Positions 32,958 through 44,198 of a DNA stretch of 64,000 nt are shown here, one piece after another. The notes below the pieces were generated by a model, which worked only from the letters and a program-made list of their open reading frames with translations, ran no database searches and was not told the DNA's origin. Every line of letters starts with the position of its first letter. Position 1 is the first letter of the stretch. The DNA comes from Pseudomonadota bacterium (lineage in GTDB: Bacteria > Pseudomonadota > Alphaproteobacteria > Rhizobiales > JAKPQE01): contig JAKPQE010000165.1 of NCBI GenBank assembly GCA_029572955.1, forward strand, positions 1 to 64,000, given 5' to 3'. A program made the translations under genes and the position numbers.

Positions 32958-33566
32958 ATGTCGGAAGACCTCATCCGCTACGACGTGCTGGCCCAGGAGG
33001 CCCTGCGCGGCGTCATCCGCAAGGTTCTGACGGAGGTGGCGCGGGCCGGCCTGCCCGGCGAGCACCATTTCTACATCGCCATCGACACGACGGCGCCCGG
33101 CGTCCTGATCTCGCCGCGCATGAAGGCGCAGTATCCGGAAGAGATCACCATCGTTCTCCAGCACCAGTTCTGGGATCTCGAGGTCGAGGAGGAGAAATTC
33201 TCGGTCGGCCTGTCGTTCAGCGGCATTCCCGAGCACCTGACGGTGCCGTTCTCCGCGATCAAGGGCTTCTTCGATCCCTCGGTGCAGTTCGGCCTGCAGT
33301 TCGAGGTCGGCGCCGGAACCGGCGCGGACGACGAGGAGGAGGCGGAGGACGAGGACGTCGCCGAGACGGTCGCCGCCATCGAGGAAGCGATGGAAGCGGT
33401 CTCCGACGAGGGCAAGGAGAAGCCCGCCAAGGCCGATGCGAAGGACAAGGCCAAGGAGAAGACCAAGGGCAAGGCCAAGGCCGGCGACAAGGCCGATGCC
33501 GACGCCGCCTCGGCCGATGCCACCGCCTCGGTCGTCTCGCTCGACGCCTTCCGCAAGAAGAGCTGA
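32958..33566 (+). CDS. sspB: SspB-family ClpXP adaptor (alphaproteobacterial type)
   Basis: [24 protein letters not shown]...[41 protein letters not shown]; conserved-looking C-term [10 protein letters not shown]. Confidence 0.9.
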   Translation: MSEDLIRYDVLAQEALRGVIRKVLTEVARAGLPGEHHFYIAIDTTAPGVLISPRMKAQYPEEITIVLQHQFWDLEVEEEKFSVGLSFSGIPEHLTVPFSAIKGFFDPSVQFGLQFEVGAGTGADDEEEAEDEDVAETVAAIEEAMEAVSDEGKEKPAKADAKDKAKEKTKGKAKAGDKADADAASADATASVVSLDAFRKKS

Positions 33567-33732
33567 GCGCCGGCGTCTCCGCCCGCATTCCGAGATTTTC
33601 GATCTGATGACGGCCGGAGCGATCCGGCCGTATTCGCGTGCGTTCGCCGATTGGCCGGATTTTGCCGCGGTCCGTGCCGTGCTAAGGGAGCGACAACCGT
33701 TTCAAACCGCGCTTGACGAGGACAAGAAGACG

Positions 33733-35124
33733 ATGACCGCGACCCGCACCGAGACCGACAGCTTCGGCCCGCTCGATGTTCCCGCCGACAAGTACTGGGG
33801 CGCCCAGACCCAGCGCTCGCTCGGCAATTTCAAGATCGGCGGCGAGACCATGCCGAAGCCGCTGGTGCGTGCGCTCGGCATCGTCAAGCGGGCGGCGGCG
33901 CTCGCCAACAAGGAACTCGGCGCGCTCGATCCGGACCTTGCCGACGCCATCGCGGCGGCGGCCTCGGAAGTGATCGACGGCAAGCTCGACGACAATTTCC
34001 CGCTGGTCGTCTGGCAGACCGGCTCGGGCACCCAGTCGAACATGAACGCCAACGAGGTGATCTCGAACCGGGCGATCGAGATGCTCGGCGGCACGATGGG
34101 TTCCAAGAAGCCGATCCATCCGAACGACCACGTCAATTGCGGCCAGTCCTCGAACGACACCTTCCCGACGGCGATGCACATCGCGGCGGCCGAGGAGATC
34201 GCCAAGCGCCTGGTGCCGGCGCTCGACCATCTGTCGGCGGCGCTGCAGGCCAAGTCCGAGGCGTTCAAGGACATCATCAAGATCGGCCGCACGCATACCC
34301 AGGACGCGACGCCGCTGACCCTCGGCCAGGAGTTCTCCGGCTATGTCGCGCAGGTTCGCCTCGGCATCCGGCGGGCGATGGAGGGCCAAGAGCATCTGCT
34401 CTATCTCGCCCAGGGCGGCACGGCCGTCGGCACCGGCATCAACACCAAGATCGGCTTCGACAAGAAGTTCGCCGAGAAGGTCGCCGAGATCACCGGCCTG
34501 TCGTTTCAGACGGCGCCGAACAAGTTCGAGGCGCTCGCCGCGCACGACGCCTATGTCTACGCGCACGGCGCGATGAACACGATCGCCACCTCGCTGTTCA
34601 AGATCGCCAACGACATCCGGCTGCTCGGCTCGGGCCCGCGCTCGGGCCTCGGCGAGCTCAACCTGCCGGAAAACGAGCCGGGTTCCTCGATCATGCCGGG
34701 CAAGGTCAATCCGACCCAGGCGGAGGCGCTCACCATGGTCTGCTGCCAGGTGTTCGGCAACCACACGGCGGTGACGGTGGCCGGCAGCCAGGGCCATTTC
34801 GAGCTCAACGTCTACAAGCCGGTGCTCGCCTACAACATGCTGCAGTCGATCCGGCTCATCGCCGACGCGGCGGTGTCCTTCGCCGACAATTGCGTCGACG
34901 GCATCGAGGCCAACACCCAGCGCATCACCGAGCTGATGGAACGCTCGCTGATGCTGGTGACGGCGCTCGCCCCGAAGATCGGCTACGACAACGCGACGAA
35001 GGTCGCCAAGACGGCGCACAAGAACGGCACGACCCTCAAGGAAGAGGCCGTCAGGATGGGCTTCGTCACGGCCGAGGAATTCGACGCCGTCGTGCGCCCG
35101 GAAAAGATGATCAAGCCGAGCTGA
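33733..35124 (+). CDS. fumC: Fumarate hydratase class II
   Basis: [46 protein letters not shown] signature. Confidence 0.96.
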   Translation: MTATRTETDSFGPLDVPADKYWGAQTQRSLGNFKIGGETMPKPLVRALGIVKRAAALANKELGALDPDLADAIAAAASEVIDGKLDDNFPLVVWQTGSGTQSNMNANEVISNRAIEMLGGTMGSKKPIHPNDHVNCGQSSNDTFPTAMHIAAAEEIAKRLVPALDHLSAALQAKSEAFKDIIKIGRTHTQDATPLTLGQEFSGYVAQVRLGIRRAMEGQEHLLYLAQGGTAVGTGINTKIGFDKKFAEKVAEITGLSFQTAPNKFEALAAHDAYVYAHGAMNTIATSLFKIANDIRLLGSGPRSGLGELNLPENEPGSSIMPGKVNPTQAEALTMVCCQVFGNHTAVTVAGSQGHFELNVYKPVLAYNMLQSIRLIADAAVSFADNCVDGIEANTQRITELMERSLMLVTALAPKIGYDNATKVAKTAHKNGTTLKEEAVRMGFVTAEEFDAVVRPEKMIKPS

Positions 35125-35150
35125 TCGACACGGCATCGATCCGACAAGAA

Positions 35151-35183
35151 AAAGCCCCCGCCGGGAGACCGGCGGGGGTTTTT
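35151..35183 (+). terminator. Rho-independent terminator after fumC
   Basis: CCCCCGCCGG-GAGA-CCGGCGGGGG-TTTTT; A-run on the opposite side makes it potentially bidirectional with ilvH. Confidence 0.9.
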
Positions 35184-35219
35184 GCGTTTCCGGGTCGGCG
35201 CCGCGATGGGCGAGGGGGC

Positions 35220-35762
35220 TTACATCCCCTCCGGGCCGCGATTGAGGGCGGCGACGCCGGTGCGGGCGACCTCGACGAGGCCGAGCGGCTGCATCAGCGC
35301 GACGAACTGGTCGATCTTGTCGCCCTTGCCGGTGATCTCGAAGACGAAGCTCTCGGTGGTGGCGTCGATGACGCGGGCGCGGAAGGCGTCGGCGAGGCGC
35401 AGCGCCTCGACGCGCTGGTCGCCCTTGCCGCGCACCTTGACCATGGCGAGCTCGCGCTCGATGGCGGCGCCGGAGGTCGTGAGGTCGACGACCTTGTGCA
35501 CCGGCACGAGGCGGGCGAGCTGGTTCTTGATCTGCTCGATGACCATCGGCGCACCCATGGTCACGATGGTGATCCGCGACAGGTGCGTCTCGTGCTCGGT
35601 CTCGGACACGGTCAGCGACTCGATGTTGTAGCCGCGTCCCGAGAACAGGCCGATGACGCGGGCGAGAACGCCCGGTTCGTTGTCGACCAGCACCGACAGC
35701 GTGTGCGTCTCCGGCTCGTCGGAACGATTGACGAGGAAATAGGCCGAAGCTGGCTGGTTCAT
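35220..35762 (-). CDS. ilvH: Acetolactate synthase small (regulatory) subunit
   Basis: HTLSVLVDNEPGVLARVIGLFSGRGYNIESLTVSETEH ACT domain. Confidence 0.95.
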   Translation of the reverse strand: MNQPASAYFLVNRSDEPETHTLSVLVDNEPGVLARVIGLFSGRGYNIESLTVSETEHETHLSRITIVTMGAPMVIEQIKNQLARLVPVHKVVDLTTSGAAIERELAMVKVRGKGDQRVEALRLADAFRARVIDATTESFVFEITGKGDKIDQFVALMQPLGLVEVARTGVAALNRGPEGM

Positions 35763-35763
35763 T

Positions 35764-36317
35764 TCAGTGTTCTCCCGGATGTGCGATGCCCTTGCCGGCA
35801 TCGTCGGATTCCTTGGCGCCATGATCGTCGAGGCCGAGAACGCGGATGGCGACCGCGATCAGCAGGACGGAGGCGGGCAGGATCAGAATGTTCCACTGGA
35901 ATTCGCCCCGCGCCTCGACGACGAGGCGGGCGAACATGACGATGAGGACGACGATGACGACCTCGGAGAGGATCTGCTTCAGCTGGCCGACGCCGCTGAC
36001 CTTCATCCAGTCTGGCAGGACGCGGGCATATTCGGCCGGCAGGCGAACGACGAAGCCGACGGCGATGCCGACGGCGAAGATGACGAGGACGATGCCGAAG
36101 AGGAAGGCGTCGACCGCTTCGAGGACGTAGACGACGACCTGGGTGCTGGCCCCCTCGGCATGGCCGAGAAGCGCGTGGGCGGCCTCCACGAGGTGGAGAC
36201 CGCCGACCCAGAACATCAGAAGAGACCCGAACACCGCACCGACGGAGCCGAGCAGCATCAGGAAGCGCAGGCCGAAGAGAAGTCGCATATAGGACTGCAT
36301 GACCGGCACCCGGGGCC

Positions 36318-36321
<4 letters not shown>
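35764..36321 (-). CDS. YqhA/UPF0114-family membrane protein (GTG start)
   Basis: LLFGLRFLMLLGSVGAVFGSLLMFWVGGLHLVEA...VDAFLFGIVLVIFAVGIAV; GTGA overlap with the ilvI stop. Confidence 0.8.
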
Positions 36322-38084
<1,763 letters not shown>

Positions 38085-38140
38085 CGCCCGTACACCTCAG
38101 ATTTCGACAGCCGGTCGTTCCTATCGCGAACACGGCCATT

Positions 38141-38164
38141 AAAAAAGGGGCCTTTCGGGCCCCT
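38141..38164 (-). terminator. Intrinsic terminator in the ilvI leader (attenuator)
   Basis: Minus strand GGGGCC-CGAAA-GGCCCC-TTTTTT about 60 nt upstream of the ilvI start. Confidence 0.85.
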
Positions 38165-38194
38165 CGGTCTGCGCACCATCCGTTCGCCGCGGCG

Positions 38195-38248
38195 TCAAGC
38201 TGCCGCGTCGATGGTGCGCCCCTCGATTACGAGAACGAATCCGCGCAT
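38195..38248 (-). CDS. Predicted ilvI leader peptide MRGFVLVIEGRTIDAAA
   Basis: 17-codon ORF with Val-Leu-Val-Ile cluster, AAGAGGA SD-like sequence upstream, followed by a hairpin and intrinsic terminator. Confidence 0.75.
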   Translation of the reverse strand: MRGFVLVIEGRTIDAAA

Positions 38249-38283
38249 GTCCGCGTGGTTCCTCTTGGTTTTCGATGGCCGGG

Positions 38284-38312
38284 AGACTAGGCGCGGCGGG
38301 CGCCCGGGTCAA
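38284..38312 (-). promoter_or_regulatory. Predicted sigma70-type promoter of the ilvI leader (TTGACC-N17-TAGTCT)
   Basis: TTGACC = complement of 38307-38312; TAGTCT = complement of 38284-38289. Confidence 0.65.
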
Positions 38313-38639
38313 GCGTCCTCGAGCCGTGACTTTCGGGCGCAGGGCAATGCCGGGCCGATGGTCCGGGCGTTGCGGCAAAAGTGTGGCAAATGGGATACAT
38401 CTGCATGGCGAATTGTCCGGACGCGGAGTGAAAAACGGGGTGTCGCGGTCTCCGGGCGTAGACTTGTTCCAAGAATCCCGCAAAACATTAGCATTCCGTT
38501 CGAAGCGTTCGGATCGAATTCGCAGCCGTCGGGGTGAAGTTTTAGACGGGGCGACTATCGGAAGGACGCGGAACTTCGAAAGTTCGAAACTACGAAAATA
38601 AAAACAGATCGCGAAGTGCGCGTCTTGTGGGGGATTAAA

Positions 38640-39989
38640 ATGATCTCGAAGAAAGCTCTGGTCCCGGCACTCGCCGGCTCGCTGCTGGCGCTGATGACGG
38701 TGTCGGCCGTGGCCACGGAAGGCTACTTCCAGCATGGCTATGGTGCGCGTCAGAAGGCTCTCGGCGGCGCCGGCGTTGCGGATTCGACCGATGCGACCGC
38801 CCAGGCCCTGAACCCGGCCGGCATCGCCAAGGTCGGCAGCCAGGTCAATGCGGCCTTCTCGCTGTTCTCGCCGAGCCGCAAGTTCACCGGCAGCGCCACG
38901 CCGGGCTTCACCACCACCGGCAAGGTCGACAGCAGCAACGACATCTTCGCCGTTCCGAATTTCGCCATCTCCTACGCCATCGACGAGAGCTCGGCGATCG
39001 GCTTCATGATGATCGGCAACGGTGGCATGAACACCACCTACAAGAACGCCAATGGCGGCCTCGGCACGGCGGCCTGGTGCAACAACGTTCCGGGCCGTGG
39101 CCCGTACTGCATGGGCAAGGCGGGCGTCGATCTCAATCAGATGATCATGGGCATCACCTACGCCCGCGACCTCGGCATGGTGTCGGTCGGCGTCAGCCCG
39201 CTGTTCGCGGCGCAGCGCTTCTCGGCTCGCGGCCTCGGCGCCTTCGCTCCGGCTTCGCTCAACCCGCTGGCGCTGACCTCCGGTGAGAACTCCTACTCCT
39301 ACGGCGTCGGTATCCGCGGCGGCGTGGAGATCGAGGTGACCCCGAAGATGCGCGTCGGCCTTTCGGCGCAGTCGCCGATCTGGATGAGCCCCTTCACCAA
39401 GTACAAGGGCCTCTTCGCCGATGGCGGCGACTTCGACATCCCGGCGAACGTGACCGCGGGCGTTGCCTACGACGTCACCGAGACCGTCACCGTCATGCTC
39501 GACTGGAAGCACATCTTCTATTCGGGCGTCGGTTCGGTCGGCAATTCGTCGCTGAACCTCGTCACCTGCGGCCCGGGCAACATGCAGAACTGCCTCGGCG
39601 GGTCGAATGGCGGCGGCTTCGGCTGGCGCGACGTCGATGCGTTCAAGTTCGGCGTCGAGTGGGATGCGACCGACAAGCTGACGGTGCGCGGCGGCTATGC
39701 CTACAACACGCAGCCGGTCAAGGCGGCCGACGTGATGTTCAACATCCTCGCTCCGGGCGTCATCCAGCACCACATCACCGCCGGTCTGAAGTACGACTTC
39801 AACGAGAAGCACTCGATCGAGCTGGCCGGTGCCTTCATGCCGGTCGCCAAGGTGTCCGGCGGCGAGCTGCCGGGCTTCGGCAATCCGGCCCACGGCATCG
39901 ACCTCGAGATGAGCCAGATCGACGTCACCCTCGGCTACACCTACCACTTCGGTGCCAAGGCCGCGGATCCGATCGTTCGCAAGTACTGA
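38640..39989 (+). CDS. OmpP1/FadL/TodX-family outer membrane transport protein
   Basis: Signal peptide; GYFQHGYGARQKALGGAGVADSTDATAQALNPAGIA; GGYAYNTQPV; C-term beta-barrel. Confidence 0.9.
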   Translation: MISKKALVPALAGSLLALMTVSAVATEGYFQHGYGARQKALGGAGVADSTDATAQALNPAGIAKVGSQVNAAFSLFSPSRKFTGSATPGFTTTGKVDSSNDIFAVPNFAISYAIDESSAIGFMMIGNGGMNTTYKNANGGLGTAAWCNNVPGRGPYCMGKAGVDLNQMIMGITYARDLGMVSVGVSPLFAAQRFSARGLGAFAPASLNPLALTSGENSYSYGVGIRGGVEIEVTPKMRVGLSAQSPIWMSPFTKYKGLFADGGDFDIPANVTAGVAYDVTETVTVMLDWKHIFYSGVGSVGNSSLNLVTCGPGNMQNCLGGSNGGGFGWRDVDAFKFGVEWDATDKLTVRGGYAYNTQPVKAADVMFNILAPGVIQHHITAGLKYDFNEKHSIELAGAFMPVAKVSGGELPGFGNPAHGIDLEMSQIDVTLGYTYHFGAKAADPIVRKY

Positions 39990-40015
39990 TCCCTTTCCGG
40001 AGCAATCCGGACATG

Positions 40016-40048
40016 ACGGCCGCGGAGCGATCCGCGGCCGTTTTTTTT
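40016..40048 (+). terminator. Rho-independent terminator after fadL-like gene
   Basis: ACGGCCGCGGA-GCGA-TCCGCGGCCGT followed by T-run. Confidence 0.92.
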
Positions 40049-40646
40049 GCGGAAACGTGGGGCCTGCCGGACGAAAACACCGGGCGAACCCGCGGGTGGC
40101 CGTTGTTCAGACTTTCGTCGAGCCGGAAGGGCGGCAGAGCGCGGAGGCGTCGGCTACGGAATCGCGGCGATCGCTGCGATGCCGTTGCGTCATGCTCGCG
40201 ACGTCGGTCGATGCGCGCCTGAGATGGCGGACCTTTTCCAATTGCTTGTTTTGGTTGTGTTTTCGGATCGGTCGGTCGGCCTGGCGCAGGAGGCTGCCGC
40301 AAGAATTGGCGGCAACAAACGAAAAAAAGCTCGGTTCAGTCCGGCGGGTGGGCGTCTGTCATTCCGACATCTATTTGCAAAAGCGGTTCTGACAGGTGTC
40401 GATTCCGAACAAATTACATTCTCTACCGATCGTTCTTAAAGTTTCGATTCTTTGTAGATGATGGATGGTCTATAACCCTGTCAATTTCTGCAAGGCTATT
40501 GTACAGACTGTTGTATTCCGTAAAACTTTATGGATCTTTTTAACAAGGCAAAAGCAATCCATGGGCCTTTAATTATTGCATTAACTTTTCTTTTATTCTG
40601 CATCCCGTTTGATCGTTCGAAAGCACCGAACCACGGGAAAAGAAGC

Positions 40647-41993
40647 ATGGCCGGAGAAATCGAAACGCGCGTTGCCTTTCTGCAGATCAGCGACGAGGAG
40701 CGCGCGGCGCTTCGCGCACTGAAAGCAGTCCTTGCAGAGGATCTGCCGGGGATCCTCGACAGCTTCTACGCGCATATCTCCAAGTTTCCCGAGGCCAGTC
40801 GCTTCTTCCGGGATGCGGCACAGATGAAGCACGCGGCCGCGAAGCAGCTGCAGCACTGGTCGCTGCTGTTCGAGGGCAAGTTCGATTCGAGCTATGCGGC
40901 CTCGGTGACGCGGATCGGCGAGATCCACGCCAAGCTCGGCCTCGAGCCGCGCTGGTATATCGGCGGCTACAACTACGTCATCGTGCGGGTGCTGGCGCTG
41001 CTCGACGAGAAGTACTCCGGCGGCCTGATGCGCAAGAAGAGCGTCTGCGACCAGCGCAGGGCGATGAGTTCGGCCTTCGTCAAGGCGGCGATGCTCGACA
41101 TGGATATTGCCATCGACGTCTATTTCGAAGCCGGCAAGCGCGACAAGAAGGCGGCGCTCGACCAGGTCGCGGCCGATTTCGATCGCTCGATCGGCGAGGT
41201 GTCGTCGACCATCGGCCGGGCGATCGCCGACATGCGCGACAATGCCAAGCAGATGGAGTCGATGGCCGACAACACGACCCGTCGGGCCGGAAGCGTTTCC
41301 GAATCCTCGGAGAACGCCAGCCACAACGTCTCCAGTGTCGCCTCGGCGACCGAGGAGATGAGCAATTCCATCGCCGAGATCGTCCATCAGATCGCGGTCG
41401 CCAACACCACAGCCGAAAACGCCCGCACCCGGGCGGTCGAGACCAAGACCGTGGTCGGCCAGCTCGTCGAGACGGCGGAGCGGATCGGCGCGATCGTCAA
41501 CCTCATCAAGGCGATCGCCGAGCAGACCAACCTCTTGGCCCTCAACGCCACCATCGAGGCGGCGCGGGCCGGCGAGGCGGGACGCGGCTTTGCCGTCGTC
41601 GCTTCCGAGGTCAAGAACCTCGCCGGGCAGTCGGCCAAGGCGACCGAGGAGATCGAGAACCAGATCGGCGCGATCCAGGACATCACGGCGCGCACGGCGA
41701 CGGCGATCGACGAGATCAACGAATCGAGCAGCCAGGTCAGCGACGTGTTCGCCTCGATCGCCGCGGCGGTCGAGGAGCAGTCGGCCGCGACCAACGAGAT
41801 CGCGCGCAGCTCCGACGTTGCCCGCGAAGGCACCGCTTCGGTGGCGCACGAGATGGGTGACGTTCGCGACGACGCGGTGCGGTCCGGCCAGATGGCGAGC
41901 CACCTCGTCGAGGCGGCCGACGGCCTGTCGCAGAGCGCCGATCACCTCCAGGAAGAGGTGCACAAGTTCCTGAAGCGCATCAAGGCGGCCTGA
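40647..41993 (+). CDS. Globin-coupled sensor methyl-accepting chemotaxis protein (soluble)
   Basis: N-term protoglobin-like [22 protein letters not shown]-term MCP hairpin [37 protein letters not shown]; longer ATG start at 40530 possible. Confidence 0.88.
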   Translation: MAGEIETRVAFLQISDEERAALRALKAVLAEDLPGILDSFYAHISKFPEASRFFRDAAQMKHAAAKQLQHWSLLFEGKFDSSYAASVTRIGEIHAKLGLEPRWYIGGYNYVIVRVLALLDEKYSGGLMRKKSVCDQRRAMSSAFVKAAMLDMDIAIDVYFEAGKRDKKAALDQVAADFDRSIGEVSSTIGRAIADMRDNAKQMESMADNTTRRAGSVSESSENASHNVSSVASATEEMSNSIAEIVHQIAVANTTAENARTRAVETKTVVGQLVETAERIGAIVNLIKAIAEQTNLLALNATIEAARAGEAGRGFAVVASEVKNLAGQSAKATEEIENQIGAIQDITARTATAIDEINESSSQVSDVFASIAAAVEEQSAATNEIARSSDVAREGTASVAHEMGDVRDDAVRSGQMASHLVEAADGLSQSADHLQEEVHKFLKRIKAA

Positions 41994-42007
41994 ACCCGCT
42001 TCGACCT

Positions 42008-42718
42008 TCAGCTACAGACGGGGGCGGCGCCATCGGTGTCGCCCTTCGTCGTTTCCGGCCCGGTCGTGCCGGCAAGCTCGCCTGCGGCGACGCGCAGCGT
42101 CTCGGCGATGAAGGCGGGCGCCTCGGCGCCGACGACGGCGTATTTGCCGGCGACGATGAAGGTCGGCACGCTGGTGATGCCGATCTGCCGGGCGCGGGTG
42201 ATGTCGCGCTTGACCGTCTCCCTGTCGGTGTCGCCGGCGAGCAGCATCGCGACGCGGTCGGCGCGCATGCCGAGGCTCGCGGCGGCTTTCGAAAGGGTGC
42301 GGCGGTCGCCGATGTCGGCGCCTTCGGTGAAGTAGAGGGCGAAAAGGCGCTCGGCCATCGCCTCGGCCGCGCCGCTCGCCGACGCCCAGAGGATCAGCCG
42401 GTGCGCGTCGAGGGTATTGGAGGCGCGGGCGATCCTGTCGAAGGCGAAGGGAATGCCTTCCGCCGCGCCGGCCTCGACGAGGGCGTCGTGCATCGCGGCG
42501 ATGCGCTCGGGGTCGCGGAACTTGCGTTCGAGGTACTCGCGCCGTTCGATGCCTTCGGCCGGCAGGGTCGGATCGAGCTGGAACGGGCGCCAGCCGACCT
42601 CGACATCGAACTCGGGCACGAGCTGCAGGGCGCGGGCGAAGCGGCGCTTGCCGACATAGCACCACGGACACATGACGTCGGAGACGATGTCGACGCGGAT
42701 GCGCTGGCGGTCGGTCAT
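42008..42718 (-). CDS. FrnE-like DsbA-family oxidoreductase
   Basis: VDIVSDVMCPWCYVGKRRF; GITSVPTFIVAGKYAVVGA. Confidence 0.88.
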   Translation of the reverse strand: MTDRQRIRVDIVSDVMCPWCYVGKRRFARALQLVPEFDVEVGWRPFQLDPTLPAEGIERREYLERKFRDPERIAAMHDALVEAGAAEGIPFAFDRIARASNTLDAHRLILWASASGAAEAMAERLFALYFTEGADIGDRRTLSKAAASLGMRADRVAMLLAGDTDRETVKRDITRARQIGITSVPTFIVAGKYAVVGAEAPAFIAETLRVAAGELAGTTGPETTKGDTDGAAPVCS

Positions 42719-42780
42719 CCCTGCTCACTCCCTGGCGGTCGATCCGCCAAGGTTAGGCCCGTCGGCGCGGCGGGACGAAA

Positions 42781-44094
42781 TCAAGCTTGTGTGAGGGCGC
42801 GGCGCAGCAGCTCGCGGCCGGTCTCGCCGGCGCAAAGGCTCGCGACGCCGGTCTCGACGTCGACGATCACCTGCGCGTCCTCGCCGAAGACCGCCGGGGT
42901 GAGGCGGATCACGGCGGCCATGCGGGAAAGTGCCGTCTCGACCGCTTCCAGCGTCGAGCCGACGAAGGTGACGGCGAAGCGGGCGCGATCGAGCGCGACG
43001 ATCAGGTTCTCGGCGCGCACGAGGCGGTCGAGAATGCGCACGACCTGCTCGCGGGCGGCCGCGACGACGGCCGGTCCGTGGGCGGCTTCGATCGCGGCGA
43101 TGTCGGCGATGGTGATCGTGGCGAGGTGCAGCGACCCGACCGCCGCGGCGGCCTGGCCGGCGGCGATGTCGAGGTAGGCGGCGAGGTAGTCGGCGTCCTC
43201 GAGGCGCGGGGCGGGGTTGTCGCCGGCTGGCGCGCGCAGCGCCCGCACCGCGGCATGGAGGTCGCGATGCGCCTGGACCTCACCGGCATGGACGGCCATG
43301 CGCACGGCGAAGTCGTCGGCGGCAAAGCTCGTCGGCAGGACGTCGGTGACGCCGGCTGCGTAGGCCTCGCGCAGGCCCATCATGAAATGCGGATCGAGCA
43401 GCATCACCACCGGCAGCGTGGCGAGGCGCGGATTGCGGCGCAGCTGGGCGGCGAAGACGAGGGCATGATCGAAGTCGATCGAGGGCTCGATGACGACGGC
43501 GTCGAAGCTGGCGCTCGCCAGGCAGTCCTCGGCCTGATCGAGGGTGAGGGCGCCGAACACCTCGGCAAAGCTCGACAGGCTCGATTCGATCTTGAGGAAG
43601 GTGCGGCCGACGCCGACGACGAGGACGCTCGCCGTGCCGGCGGCACCGGTCGCCGGCGGCGGGGCGATCGGGGTCGCGCCGACGCGCTCGGCGGCGCGGA
43701 CGCGCCGGTCGATCTCCTGCTGCAGGGCGTTCTGGCGCAGCAGCGTGGCGAGGCTGTGGGCGAGGCGGCCGGGCTCGAGCGGCGGATAGAGCACGTGGCC
43801 GAGGCCCTTCGTGCGGGTGGCGGTGTCGTCGCCTTCGTCGGCAAGGAAGAGGATCGCCGGCGGCAGCGCACCGTCACCGCCGGCAAGCCGCGAGGCGATC
43901 ACCTCGTCGGCGGCGGCGCCGTCGCGGGCATCGACGACGATCACGTCGGGGCGCTCGCGACTGCCGATGCGCAGGGCCTCGTCCGGGGCACAGGTCGTCG
44001 CGTGAAAGCCGAAGCGATCGAGATCGTTCCAGAACCGCGACCGCTCGTCGGACACCTTCTCGTCGATCACCAGGACCCGAGCCGACTGAACCAT
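42781..44094 (-). CDS. PleD/PopA-like protein: two receiver-like domains plus degenerate GGDEF-like domain
   Basis: MVQSARVLVIDEKV...PDVIVVDARDG; second receiver-like SVLVVGVGRTFLK...FDAVVIEPSID; C-term VRAENLIVALDRARFAVTF in place of RYGGDEF. Confidence 0.7.
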   Translation of the reverse strand: MVQSARVLVIDEKVSDERSRFWNDLDRFGFHATTCAPDEALRIGSRERPDVIVVDARDGAAADEVIASRLAGGDGALPPAILFLADEGDDTATRTKGLGHVLYPPLEPGRLAHSLATLLRQNALQQEIDRRVRAAERVGATPIAPPPATGAAGTASVLVVGVGRTFLKIESSLSSFAEVFGALTLDQAEDCLASASFDAVVIEPSIDFDHALVFAAQLRRNPRLATLPVVMLLDPHFMMGLREAYAAGVTDVLPTSFAADDFAVRMAVHAGEVQAHRDLHAAVRALRAPAGDNPAPRLEDADYLAAYLDIAAGQAAAAVGSLHLATITIADIAAIEAAHGPAVVAAAREQVVRILDRLVRAENLIVALDRARFAVTFVGSTLEAVETALSRMAAVIRLTPAVFGEDAQVIVDVETGVASLCAGETGRELLRRALTQA

Positions 44095-44198
44095 TGCGAC
44101 ACCCCCGCCGTTTCGCTCGAAAGACGGGCGCATCTTGCTGCGGCGTCGGTAAAGATCCGGTTTGCCGCGGCGGCTTTTTCGGCCTTTTTTACGCGGCG

